Source: Brevipalpus yothersi | Taxonomy: Eukaryota > Arthropoda > Arachnida > Trombidiformes > Tenuipalpidae | NCBI GenBank assembly: GCA_003956705.1 | Contig: QZCP01000139.1 | Span: forward strand, 28,980 to 92,979 | Direction: 5' to 3' | DNA length: 64,000 nucleotides | In this document: positions 26,627-41,100 of the stretch, piece after piece | How positions within the stretch are numbered: position 1 is the stretch's first letter | Layout of the letters: the number at the start of each line of letters is the position of its first letter | Translations under genes and position numbers: made by a program | Notes under the pieces: model-generated | Database searches by the model: none | Seen by the model: the letters and a program-made list of their open reading frames with translations, nothing else | What the model was told of the DNA's origin: nothing

Positions 26627-27555
26627 TCAAAAAGTACGATTCCCTAGCCTATCAAAAATGCTTTTTTTCAAAGATATCGTTGTATTCTTGTTCGGCTTCG
26701 ATCTGATGGTAGAAGAAACTATTTGTCTGGTGTTTATTCGAAATTTATCCAATTGATTACCAGAATTGTTGGTTGAACCAAGCCTCTGCTTGATCCCTTC
26801 TCCAATTCTCGGTTTTCTAATATCACTACCAATGGTTATTTTAGAGGAGCCAGTAACCACTCTAGATATGGGTGATTTATGGTCAGGCATTTTTGCCTTA
26901 ATATTGATAGAACGATTTTTATCATTCGATCCAGCTCCAAGTCTATTGAAAACGGAGAGGTTAGCTGAATCTTGGTGGGTACTACTATTCAGTTTGTTCA
27001 CAGGAAAAGTTACGGTGCGAGCAGGAGGTGAAATTTTCTCGACAACAGCTACATTTCTTGCTACAGCACTGCTGACAACACGCTTAATTTTTGGCTCTAT
27101 GGATGTTCTAGGCTCATCGATCTCTACTTTCCTTTTCAAAGGTTTTATAGCTGTACTTGAGGAGACGCTTGCACCAGAAATGGGCTGATGAGTGGATGTA
27201 ACTCGATTGGCCAGTGTTGGCTGAGGTATCATTCTTTTAGCTTCACTAGCATGCTTTGACATCAACTCATACTGTATACGTTCATCAGCAACTTCTCTAG
27301 CATGCTTCAGAATGGCTATAATGTCACCAATGGTCTTGATTCCCATGTCATAGAGCATATCCTTTGTTAGATCCTCTAGCATACTTTCCTGAATCCGATG
27401 ATCTGTGAATATCATGGCGTATTTTGTGGATACTGACTGGGGAAGCTTGGCAGCTAAGAAGAAATCGATCCAATAGTTTGTATCTTCTATTGGATAAATT
27501 ATGATTAGTCTTCATGAAAGATTGAATGAAAAAATCGTTACTCACTTGTAGACAT
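26627..27555 (-). CDS. SAM-domain protein, C19orf47-like
   Basis: Two exons, 27555-27546 and 27486-26627, encode 289 residues. The 59-nt intron has a GTGAG donor and TAG acceptor, and the first exon supplies only MST plus one base. The N-terminal 75 residues form a SAM domain (NYWIDFFLAAKLP, MIFTDHRIQESMLEDL, TIGDIIAILKHA) that matches the vertebrate protein C19orf47. The rest is basic and low-complexity, with the recurrent short motif FNRLG/FDRLG also present in C19orf47. The function is poorly known, and a nuclear scaffold role is only inferred from the basic tail. Confidence 0.88.
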
Positions 27556-28775
27556 GCTGTTTCTATCGGGTTGATAAAAGATGAGAAATTATCAGCTCCA
27601 CTCAGTACCTGAGTAACCGCATATGATTGAAACTCTCAATAATTGATTGGTGGACCTCTCATGAAGAATTGGGAGGGTTGTGATCGAAAAAATCAATAAT
27701 AAATCAGAGGAAAGGCAATGTTTTTAGAACTCAAACAACCGCTTATGTCTTGTTAATTTAGACAAAACACAGTCAATATCACTGACAGTGATTCACTGTA
27801 AACACTGTAAATATTGTTTTAACTGTGAACCATTGTAAACACTAGAGGCGTTCATATCGTTTTTGTCCATGCAAAATCGAAAATTTTGAACAAATCTGAA
27901 GATATCCGCCACTCATCCGCTTTTCTAACAATTTGTGGAAAGAAATTATTCGTTCAAAGTGTCTAGTTAAAAAACTGGCTGCTCTTACACTTCTCTATAG
28001 CCACAATTACCGAGAGAACAATTATTCATGTATCGAAAAATCTTTCCCTCACATTCTAACACCATGCCTCAATTATCTGTACTTTCACCTTTCGGCCTCA
28101 CCGGAACTGCAAGTTCACCCAGAACTAATTAAAGCGAACAATATCTCGAACGAAACGAATAGCATCGAACTCCTAAATCTCTTAATCAACTAATTCTATA
28201 GCATTTTTTAACCTGAATGAAATCGTTTAAGAATCGAATCAAGGAATCTATCTGCCCTGAAAATTCGAACTTTTCTGTCTTGTACAATACTTTTAAACTG
28301 AACTCTATCTGCTCTGATAGCAGTATGTGTGACCACCATAGGGCTGGTTTAATTAAATCCACCGAGCTACTGGCTCATGAGTTTTCAAGTGATGAGTGTT
28401 GGTACGCTCGACCACTTGATCAATAATTAATCATAATTTGAATCAGAGTTTTAGCATCTTAGAAATCATTGTCTATCTATATGAGGGAGCTTGTAGATGG
28501 CAAAGGTGGTAATGAAGATGCAAATTAGAGGAGGGCAAGTTTGGGGAAAAGTATGACCCCGTAACCGTATGGAGAGAATTCTATTCCTCAAATTTGATAC
28601 ACATTTTATTATCATTGGAAATTATGAACTTTCTCTGGTCAGAAATATCCCAGAGGAAGTGGAATGCTCTTCAAGCACGCCTTAAAAATAATCAATTCTT
28701 CCAATCAGATGAGAAAATCGTATTCTTATAAGCGAAAAAAATTTGATGACAGTTGACAAATAAGTTTCGAGACAA
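27556..28775. other. 1.2-kb gap with two uncertain plus-strand reading frames
   Basis: Two plus-strand frames sit here without competing minus-strand frames. One is open from about 27895 to 28193 and has no ATG. The other starts at ATG 28217 and ends at 28426 (69 codons, several Cys). They are in different frames and I found no clean splice pair. The composition looks protein-like, but I recognise no family. This may be a small or decayed gene lying between the promoter of the SAM gene and the 3' end of AP-1 mu. Confidence 0.3.
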
Positions 28776-30143
28776 TCAGTTTGTTCTCAATTGATAATCC
28801 CCATTTTGTGTTATATACCTTACCCATGGAAGTGCTTGATAACCAGATTTCTCAATGATTTTTAAATACCTAACCTGAATTCCAGAGGTGGTAAAATAGG
28901 GTATTTCGAATTTAACTTGAATGGGAGGTTTGCCTTCGGTTTCCTCACTGGTTACAGAGGGCAATCCAAAATGAGCTCTCATCAGATACTCTTTTCCACC
29001 AGGAAAAGATTTAACGCTCCAGATGATAGCATTCTTCTCTGGCGCATACTTAACAGAACCAATCGAAGTTTTAAACTTCGGTGAATCGGCATCATGTGGT
29101 ACAGGAATGATAATTTCCACATTGTTTGCGGTGGATCTTCTCTTAAATTGACTTTTAGCTTTGATCATATATTCTACTCTGGAATGAACATGACGCTCTA
29201 TAACTGATTCGATCCATATCAGAGGTTTCACGTGAGTGTTCAAACGGTAAGACATAAGTTCAAATTCGCCATCAGGTGGGATGAATGATATTGTCCGATC
29301 GTTTTCAAATCTAGACAATCTAACACATTGATGAAATTTAACATCTTCAAGTTCAACTGATTTACTTTTACCTGGGAATAAAAAAGAAAAAGCAAATGAA
29401 CAATTAGTACTCATATTTTTTGAATTTTGACCCATCATAAAACTTCCTAGATACAGATTCTATCCCTCACCTCTTCCTGTGCTCTCAAATAGAACTTTAT
29501 CGTTCAAGCCCAATCTGAGCTCAGGCATACCAGTCAGGTAGACTCTCATTTTGATTGATCCAACAATTTCTGATCTTAAAACGCTACCACTAGCATTGGC
29601 TAGTAAATTTACAGACTCAATAACATCTAAGAAGACCTCATTTTTTCTATACTTGATTCCCTCTGTCCTCCAGGAAACTGCATTTGTGACGGCCATTGGT
29701 GGACGAGGTTGGATTTCCATTTCATGACTCTTTACCGTGATGTATTGCTGGAGAATCTTGGAATCAGTTGTTTGAGGGTATCCAAAATCCATCAATTCAT
29801 CAAGAAGCTCATAAATGAGAACAAAATTGTCTCTGATGCTCTCTTCTTCTAGCTCTTTGAGGTAATCGACGAGAACAGCTATAATTTTGTGTAGGAAGGC
29901 AAAGACGAGAGCGATATTTGCACTTTTTTTGGTGGAGGCAGCGATATATAGATTATTATACTTGACCCACATGAATGTGATCTCGTTGTTCCTTAAAATG
30001 GGAGACAAACAGCCTTCCTCTTCTTTTTCCATCATTAGAGGCATAAACTTTTCGATCCGGCTCATTTCGATTTCTCCACGATAATTTCGTGAAATGAGGA
30101 CCTTCCCCTTCAGATCCAGAAAGTATATTCCGGAGGCAGACAT
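28776..30143 (-). CDS. AP1M1: AP-1 clathrin adaptor complex subunit mu
   Basis: Exons 30143-29471 and 29371-28776 give 422 residues, close to the usual 423. ATG 30143 was chosen because MSASGIYFLDLKGKVLI aligns with the conserved start of the family, even though the frame is open further upstream. The N-terminal longin-like domain (to about residue 140) binds the AP-1 core. The mu-homology domain (about 165-421) binds Yxx-phi sorting signals on cargo. The second half is nearly invariant across animals, for example KSQFKRRSTANNVEI and WVRYITQNGDYQLRT. The protein sorts cargo between the trans-Golgi network and endosomes. A single 99-nt intron falls between GRG and KSKS. Confidence 0.97.
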
Positions 30144-30904
30144 AATGTAGGTGTCCAAATAAACAGAGAAAGATCTAAATTGTTCCACAGATTGCACCTT
30201 CTTACATCAGGAGCTTATAAATTGCTCACAAGACAAGAGTAGCTCAACAAACGGGCTGTGGTTGTAGGACACACTTCAAAACTATCACAACACTAGGTCT
30301 CTAGATGACAGGAAACCGGCTTTAAATCACAATTAGGAATCTTTTTTGGAAATGTTTTTGCAATTCCGAATAGATTTACCAGTCCATGGTGTCCTGATAA
30401 GTTGTTATAATCATGTCTCGGTGAAACAGTCTGCAAGTTGCAACTCTTGTGCTCTTCATTCACCTGTAATTTACAGGCAGTAAATGATTGGCGCCACTTT
30501 CAATACTAACCATACCCGAAAACCAGGATTTTTAACTTTTTAATTTTCTCTCTCTTCCTGGAGATTCATTTCTGACAACGATTGGGAAAAACGATTTATT
30601 TCTTATACAAATCAGGAAATTTTGAATGAAAAAAGAAACATCATTGGGTATAAGAACGGAAAAAGATTGTGTAAAAGAAGTTTCTATAGCGGTGTAATAT
30701 TACTCAATATTTCAAATATACTTTTTACCATTCAGCAGCAAAGTCGATGCAGATCACCCTTGACCCACATCATTGATTAGAAAAACAAAAGATTGCAACT
30801 AGGATTCAGCATGAAAAGCATGAAATTGAAGTATTTGTTAATCAAAAGATTTATATTTCATAGAGCAAATTCTTGCTATCATGGCAATTGAGGTGGGAGA
30901 ATCG
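30144..30904. other. intergenic region
   Basis: The AP-1 mu promoter side and the 3' end of the mannosidase gene. AT-rich, with no supported gene. Confidence 0.6.
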
Positions 30905-33339
<2,435 letters not shown>

Positions 33340-34307
33340 CACATATGATGTTGATTATGATTTGGAAGACAGATGTGTTTTCTGTATACTGTTTTACACA
33401 TTCGATTCCGAGAAAACAGCAACGTTGCATGTGATTTCATGAATAAAAGATGGACAGTACTGCTGATTGTTGAACATTGGATGACAACCACAATGAAACA
33501 AAACGGTCAAGTATATAAGAGCTGACTACTGGAAAACTGTGATGATTGTGTCACAATTGCCAAAAAATCAATGTTTCATTAATATCAGGCCTCAGCTTCA
33601 CTCAGTGATAATTTTCTAATCTCCTGAGCTACACTAAATCCAATAAGTTCAATTGGATACAATCACAATTCAAATTGGAAATAAAATGTCGATCATGATC
33701 ACATGGATCCTCGTCATGATTGTAGAAGCTTTAATTGCCCAAAATATTTGATTAAAAGGGTTTGAGATTCACAGTGGCAATCAAAAACAATCAAGAACAC
33801 AAGACACCAGTAGCTGGGCAAGATATACAATCTGAGATCAGGAATCGCTTCTCAGCGCAAGAGTTGCTCAACAGCGGTTTAAATCGCTACCAAAACATCA
33901 AAACAATCACACTTTAACAGTGTCATGTTTACACTGATTGCTTTCGATTTTGATTGTACTGATTCTATAAATGATAACCATTGGTGATAATACATTTGGC
34001 TGACGTGAATGGAGGGTCGATTTGCCGATAAAAATTCGGCAATGGTGAGTTTTCTCAATTTGAATGATGCCCACTTTAAAACTGGTAAGGTACGAGTGAT
34101 AGGCACATGTGTTCACATAGCTTTTCACCACTTGTTTGGTTGATCGATTGATTTATTGATTTATTCTTGGAATCAAGTGAATTTTCAGTGGTGATCAACA
34201 TGGAACCCTTTTTGATGTGAGTCGTAATCGAATTTTCAATTGTTGTCACATTGACCTGTTGTTGGAATTTTGCATCGATTTCGAGCGATTGAGATATCGA
34301 TTCCATC
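33340..34307. promoter_or_regulatory. intergenic region between divergent mannosidase and DDX42
   Basis: About 970 nt separate two genes transcribed away from each other, so both promoters should lie here. The sequence is AT-rich. Overlapping short minus-strand frames at 33879-34327 have no family resemblance. Confidence 0.5.
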
Positions 34308-36488
34308 ATGAATCGCTCGCGCTTCAATGAGCCTTCCGCATCGAGTGATTATTCAAATGTTGCCCCTCCAAAAAATATTAACAAGCGAAAGAGCTACAAT
34401 GCATTGGGGGAAGATCAAGATTTCAGTACTTTTCAACACCGAAGGCCTGACAAGAGACGCCTCGACAATGATGACAGCTATTGGGATCAAGAAGATGGAG
34501 ACGACCAGAAAGATGAAACTAACAAGACAGAGAGTCGTTGTTCAGACGATGATGAGGAAGAGGATCCTCTTGATGCATTCATGGCGGGAATAGAAAAAGA
34601 AGTCAAGAGAACAGAGAAAAAAGTCGATGCTAAAAAGGCCAAAGAAGTTTCTTCCAACATTCGAATGGATATTGAAGGTGAAGAGGATGTCCAGGAGTCC
34701 TACTATCGGTACATGAAAGAAAATCCCAAGGCTGGACTGGACGTACTGGAAGATGAAGATGATGATCTAGTTGAGTATGATGAAGAAGGAAATCTTGTCG
34801 TCAACCGGAAAAAGCTTCGACATATTGATCCTCTACCTCCTATTGATCATTCTACAATTCAATATTCCAACTTTGAGAGAAATTTTTATGTTGAGCATGA
34901 GGAAATCAAAGCGTTAGATGAGGGTAAAGTCCGAGAACTCCGAGGGAAATTGGGCATCACTGTTCTTGGAATGGAGCCTCCTAAACCTTGCAGTAGCTTT
35001 GCTCATTTCGGTTTTGATGAAAATCTAACAAAAGCAATCATAAAGATGGGATATTCTCAGCCAACTCCTATTCAATGCCAGGCTATACCAGCAGCCATGT
35101 CTGGTAGAGATATTCTTGGTATTGCCAAAACTGGTAGTGGTAAAACAGCAGCTTATCTATGGCCAATGTTGATTCATATCATGGATCAATCAGAATTGAA
35201 ATCTGGACAAGGTCCTGTTGGGCTCATTCTAGCTCCCACTCGTGAATTGACACAACAAATTCACACAGAAGCAAAAAAATTTGCTAAAGCATACGGGTTG
35301 AAAGTTGCCTGTTGTTTTGGAGGTGGATCAAAGTGGGAGCAGTCGAAAGATTTGCAGGATGGAGTGGAAATAGTTGTTGCTACACCTGGAAGAATGATCG
35401 ATTTGATTAAAAGCAAAGCCACTAATTTAGAAAGAGTAACCATGTTGGTTCTTGATGAAGCAGATAGAATGTTCGATATGGGGTTTGGAGCTCAAATTAT
35501 GTCAATATGCAATCATGTTCGACCAGACCGTCAAACTCTATTGTTTTCAGCTACATTCAAGAAGAGAGTAGAACGATTAGCTCGTGAGGTTCTCACAGAT
35601 CCTATTAAGATTATTCAAGGAGAGCTGGGAGTTGCCAATGAAGATGTCACACAGATTGTGATGGTTATGAAAGATGGGCCTTGCAAGTGGGCATGGTTGA
35701 CCTCTCATATGGTAGAGTTCACTTCAAATGGATCAGTACTGATATTTGTTACGAGAAAGGCCAATTCAGAAGAATTGGCAAACAACTTGAAATCTCTAGG
35801 GATTGAGCTAGTGCTCATTCATGGTGATATGAATCAGATAGATCGTAACAATGCTATTGGAAAGTTCAAAAGGAAAGAAGTTGAAGTTATGGTTGCCACC
35901 GATGTTGCAGCCCGAGGATTGGACATAACTCATGTTAAAACGGTAGTAAACTACGATGTGGCTCGAGATATTGATACACATACCCACCGTATAGGAAGAA
36001 CTGGTCGTGCTGGTGACAAGAATGGAACTGCATATACATTGATAACAGAAGCTGATAAGGATTTCGCTGGTCATCTCGTGCGTAATCTTGAGGGTGCTAA
36101 TCAAAATGTCCCTGAAGATCTCATGTCTCTCGCTATGCAATCTTCTTGGTTTGCAAAATCAAGATTTAAAAAAGGAAAGGGTCGAAAATCGAATAATAAT
36201 TATTCGCGAGTAAATGCTCGCTCTCGTCCAGGTCTTGGTGCTAGTGAGAGCTATCTGCGAGATGATAATTGTTCATCTCATTCAAATCGAATTCATCACC
36301 CTTCATCATCAGACTCATCCAAGAGCAACCAGTCTGATCGTATAGCTGTTATGAGAGATGCCTTTCGTGCTCAATTTCAAGCAAGTTTCAGACCTGCGAC
36401 AGATAATGAGATGAAGGGACGTGAATCTCCCAAACAAGTTGCTTCAGATAATTCGAAATCTATTCGCAAAAAGAGCAGATGGGAATGA
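34308..36488 (+). CDS. DDX42: DEAD-box RNA helicase DDX42
   Basis: A 726-residue intronless gene. The N terminus is charged and has the DDX42-specific segments EEDPLDAFMAGIE and YSNFERNFYVEHEEI. The helicase core carries FAHFGFDE and the Q motif QPTPIQCQ (about 230-255), motif I AKTGSGKT (about 273-280), PTRELTQQ, DEAD within VLDEADRMFDMG (about 380), FSATF (about 413), VATDVAARGLD and HRIGRTGRAG (about 558). The C terminus is basic and Ser-rich, ending KKSRWE. DDX42 associates with the SF3b/U2 snRNP during spliceosome assembly. At 726 residues it is shorter than the vertebrate protein (about 938) because the low-complexity tail is reduced. Confidence 0.96.
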   Translation: MNRSRFNEPSASSDYSNVAPPKNINKRKSYNALGEDQDFSTFQHRRPDKRRLDNDDSYWDQEDGDDQKDETNKTESRCSDDDEEEDPLDAFMAGIEKEVKRTEKKVDAKKAKEVSSNIRMDIEGEEDVQESYYRYMKENPKAGLDVLEDEDDDLVEYDEEGNLVVNRKKLRHIDPLPPIDHSTIQYSNFERNFYVEHEEIKALDEGKVRELRGKLGITVLGMEPPKPCSSFAHFGFDENLTKAIIKMGYSQPTPIQCQAIPAAMSGRDILGIAKTGSGKTAAYLWPMLIHIMDQSELKSGQGPVGLILAPTRELTQQIHTEAKKFAKAYGLKVACCFGGGSKWEQSKDLQDGVEIVVATPGRMIDLIKSKATNLERVTMLVLDEADRMFDMGFGAQIMSICNHVRPDRQTLLFSATFKKRVERLAREVLTDPIKIIQGELGVANEDVTQIVMVMKDGPCKWAWLTSHMVEFTSNGSVLIFVTRKANSEELANNLKSLGIELVLIHGDMNQIDRNNAIGKFKRKEVEVMVATDVAARGLDITHVKTVVNYDVARDIDTHTHRIGRTGRAGDKNGTAYTLITEADKDFAGHLVRNLEGANQNVPEDLMSLAMQSSWFAKSRFKKGKGRKSNNNYSRVNARSRPGLGASESYLRDDNCSSHSNRIHHPSSSDSSKSNQSDRIAVMRDAFRAQFQASFRPATDNEMKGRESPKQVASDNSKSIRKKSRWE

Positions 36489-38166
36489 TCGGAAATATTC
36501 CTCTCGAGTCGCTTTGCAATTCAATGGAATTCTAGGGATTCTAAAAATTTAGGTTGAACCTCTTCTCTTGTTTGAATCGAATTTATCGGCGAAACTTTCT
36601 GATTCTATAATTACCTTTCGTAAGCCAAAATTGGGAGTGATACTCGGTATGATAAGATGATGCATATAGTTCATCGATACAAAATTAGCATTTTTCTACC
36701 ATCGAATACTGAGTCCACTCTAGATGATGAAGAAATGATGCTGGAATTTTCACCCACCCCTACTTTGAGAATTTCTCTTCGAACGACTTTCGCTATTCTC
36801 TTGGCCCAAATCAAATATACCTTGTTTTCCTCGAGCATGCCCATCTTTTCTAAATTATATCTTTGTATAAACCATGTAAAATACTTATCTCCACAATTCT
36901 AACGCGCTAAATTTTTCCTTGAATTAGTTTTCCTTCCCTTCAAAACACCTCGAGATTCATGATTCTGACAATTCACAAGTTAATAAGAAGCACAAATTCC
37001 GAGTGAAATTTGAATTCCACGAAATGCTCAATTACTCAATTCATATCCGGACTTTGAAAGAGGTTTCATTCGATTCCTTAACGTTTCTTCTGTGTAAAAA
37101 TTTCCATCAAAATCTGGTGGGTTCCCAAAAGGAACTCTTATCACTTTCATTGAAGAACTGTCAATCCAGTCTCAGCTCCCAAGACATCTTGAACGTTTAT
37201 GATGCTTGGTTCTCATTAAATATCTCATTTTCACAAGCGAAGTGAATCAAAATCAGTTCGAAGTTTGAAAATTTTCGAGTGTCTTCAACTAAACAGCGTA
37301 AAAGTGATGAAAGAGAGAGCCAAAGTGAATGTAATGTGTAGCTAGAAAAAGCGATGAACAGCCTTCGGTTGTGGATTGTGAATGAGGAGGGAAAATGGAA
37401 TGCATTTTTATTTAAGGATTTTAAAGAATCTTGATAAGAATAGGAAGAAAAAAAATAAAAAATTTGAGGAAAAACTAGTGATAAATGAAGTGATAGACTT
37501 GTCACCTCTGTAAAAAAACGATTCATATCAAAAAAAAGTTGAAGAAAAATTACAGAAAAGAGAGGAAAAGAGAGGAAAAGAGAGGAAAAGAGAGGAAAAG
37601 AGAGGAAAAGAGAGGAAAAGAAAGAAGTTTGATTATTTAGGGGCAAGATTTGGGAGTAAAAGTAAACATTGGAGCAGGGCATGTGCTATGGATGCGATCA
37701 TCATGATTCATGATGCTGGATGAGTAGAGAAAAGCTTCATTTGGGTTAGGTAAGAATTGATGATTTATCCTGGTGGGATGATTCGCTGGTTATTCGGCGA
37801 TGCAAGGAGCATCATGAACTTCTTGGCTGGGTGATTCCATGATCCTTCCCTCTGTCTCAGTTCGTTTGAATGTTTAAATGGGCTCCTTTTAATGGGAGTA
37901 ACAGAAGTGTAGTAGTAACTGAGGGGCTGCTTCCATCACCAAAAGACACTTTTGTGATTACTTATCCATGCTGTTTCTTGAATGTGATTTGATGTCTGTC
38001 GAACTGTGTTAGGTGTATTCAACTTTATCAACCATCGAGAGCGAATCTCAACAAAAAGTCAGTTTGTAATTAATCTTTGTTCGAATTGTCTTACGCATTG
38101 TGTACCTGACGGAAAATCTTCATTTCATGGTTTCTCTCGTTATTAATTTCAAGGGTCCACACAATT
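36489..38166. other. 1.7-kb intergenic region with a minisatellite
   Basis: It contains the 3' end of DDX42, AT-rich sequence, a 10-nt minisatellite at 37561-37620 and the PLOD promoter side. The 161-codon minus-strand frame through 37197-37682 is produced largely by the repeat and is not called. Confidence 0.6.
37561..37620. repeat. 10-nt minisatellite, six exact copies
   Basis: Six identical copies of AGAGGAAAAG in tandem, with a degenerate copy on each side. The absence of any substitution suggests recent expansion or homogenisation. Confidence 0.98.
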
Positions 38167-41100
38167 ATGCAAATTCTTCGAAACCTAGGCATTTTTAGTT
38201 TTTCATTTATTCTAAGTCTCATTTCCCTATGTGCCTCTCAATCAGGTATGTAATCAGTCATCGTTGTGTGATCATCTCGTTCTTGCTTCATTAAGAACAA
38301 TACGTGGAAAGTTTTGCGCATTATGTTTAATTCAACTTTGGCTTCTCCGAATTACAGTTTTCCCTCAAGAACTTTTGGTAGTTACGGTTGCAACCGAGGC
38401 GACTGATGGTTTTATTCGCCTAAATCGTTCTCTTAACATCCATGGACTCAAATCGGAGGCAAGTTTCTCCTAGATCAATATTCATTGGGGATATCAATCA
38501 TCCAAAAGAAAACTAAGGTTTAACGTTTAATTCAGGTGTTCGGACTTGGACAGCCGTGGAAGGGAGGAGAATTAGCAACTGGATTTGGTGGAGGACACAA
38601 AGTCAATCTCCTTAAAGATGGTCTGGAGAAATATTCGAAGAATAGGAATCTGGTAATACTTTTCATTGATAGGTAAGTTTTCTTCAATTTTTTCGCGGCA
38701 TTATTTTTCATCGTGATTATTTTCTTTCTCAGTTATGATGTTATCATCAACTCTAAACCTCAGAAAATCTTGGAACGTTTCATGGCAATGGGAGCAAAAG
38801 TTTTATTCGCTGCCGAAGATTTTTGTTGGCCTGATGCTTCTCTTGCTGTATGTTCCGTATAACTCAATTTCTTTCGAAATTAGCAAAATCTCTTATTTCT
38901 CCAAAACTCTTTATTTTCTTCAGAAACAATATCCAAATGAAGAAACAATCGGCCACCGTTACTTGAATTCTGGAGGTATGTTGAAACTTGTGAATTTTTC
39001 ATCGTTCTTCACATCATACTGAAACCATTTTATTTGGTAGGTTTCATTGGATTCGCTCCTGAAGTTTATGGAATCGTCTCAAGCTCTCCCATTAAAGATA
39101 CTGAAGATGATCAGCTGTTCTACACAAAAATTTATCTCGATAAAGAGATGAGAGTAAGATAAGAGAATGACATTATTCATTCCACTCTGATTAACTCCAC
39201 CCTTCATGCAGGATAAATGGGCCATAAAGCTAGATCACAAAGCTCAGATATTCCAAAATCTTCAAGGAGCTGTCGGGGATGTCGAGCTACGGTTCAATGA
39301 CGATGGTTATGCAGAAGTATACAACTCTGCCTTCCATTCAGAACCAGTAGTGATTCATGGTAATGGCTTAAGCAAGGTAATTGAGAGTAGTCATTTCAAG
39401 CGTGCAAATCTAATTAGTCTGTCCTTTTAAACCAATTCAAATCCAGACTGTTTTGAATTCTCTTGGGAACTACATTGCCAAATCCTGGTCTCCCAAGCAC
39501 GGTTGCCTATCTTGTAAAGATGATCTTAAAATTTTGGAGGATGAGAAGGTAAGCGCTATCATGAGAAACTCATTTTTAAATCTCTAAACAAAATGAAAAA
39601 AATTTGAAAATTTCTCTTTTTCACAATTTTCAGCCAGAAAGTTTTCCCTCCATTCTCATGGGTATATTTATTACCCATCCAACACCTTTTCTTGACCTCT
39701 TTTTCAAACGTATCTTCCTACTTAAATACCCAAAGAAGAAAATAAGTGTGATAATCTACAATAAGTCTGCATTTCATGACAAATTCATAGAGGAATATGT
39801 GAAAGGAAATTTCACCGATTATCAAAGTGTTGAGGTTCTCCCATCGTCAATAAATCAAGAATGGCAAGCAAGGAATATGGCTCTGTAAGCAATTTGAACA
39901 CAAATGTATAGTTTTAATAATGTTTCTTCTCTTCTCCATCAAGTGAGAGGTGTATAAAGAACGACTGCGACTATTATTTTTCCATTGACTCTGATGCTCG
40001 TCTAACAAATCCAAATTCACTGACCTCTCTAATCAAACAGAACAGGTAAGTTTGGATCTACAGAAAATTTTCGCTATTTTCATGATAACATGTAATATTC
40101 TTTCAGAAAAGTCATCGCTCCTCTTCTTGTACGTCCGAAGAAGCTTTGGTCAAACTTCTGGGGAGCTCTATCTGCTGACGGATATTATTCTCGTTCTCAT
40201 GATTACATTGATATAGTAAAAAACGAAAGAAGGTAAGAGATTCTTTTACTCATGGGTATTTTTATTTGATAAATTATAAACTATTATGGTCAATGCATCA
40301 TCATTGTATTGTATCTTGATTGATCTATCTGGATGGTTTTTACCCATTGGTATGATTGAGAGTTTCCAGATGAGAATTTCCTCAGTTTTGCTTCTTCCGC
40401 AATTGTTCCTCGAATTAAGATGAGAAAATTCTGATAATGAATCAGTGAGATGTACTAGGAATTCTTCCAACACTAGTCTTTTGACCAACTCTGATAGATC
40501 TTTATAAAGCTAATTATTTACAATGGTTAACCAGCAAAGAAGCACTACATCCAGTAACACAACATTTTTTGGCCAAATCTGTCGAAGAAAAATCTTGTTT
40601 GTGAAATGCTTACCAGGTAGAAGTCAAATTCTCATAAAATCTCACCTGTTATTTCTCTTGAGGACTGTAGCTCGATGGATTGAATATCTCTTCCATGATA
40701 GGAACAGATGAGGGATAATGTTTTTTTGAACTCTTTTAGGGTACAAGGCTTGAAAGAATCTTTAGGAATACAAGTTGCGATCCACAGAGTGAGAAGTACT
40801 ATACCAAGAAGGCACATGGTATTACTACCCATTTTCAGAGATTTTTTGTTGAGGTTTCAGTTAGTTGTACAGAACTTTCAACACTAATTCAAATCAAACT
40901 TAAATTCTCGTTTCGCTATTCCAGAGAATGTTTTATAATCTCCTTTTATCATTTATGATTGGATAGAAGTGAGAGAGTTAGAAAACCTCACTCATTCTCA
41001 TCATGCACCTATTGATTCGAAACTGAACATAATTTCCGTTCAAGGCTCACTATGACTTGATTATCTTGCTTCGTCAAGAAGTTGCAATCTCATCACAAAA

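Noticed and set aside
37197..37682. 161-codon minus-strand frame
   Set aside because: Its length comes from the minisatellite (repeated Phe/Leu/Ser), and it has no ATG-supported conserved content.
40523..40711. Plus-strand frame within the PLOD intron
   Set aside because: It is the antisense shadow of the insulin-like peptide exons.
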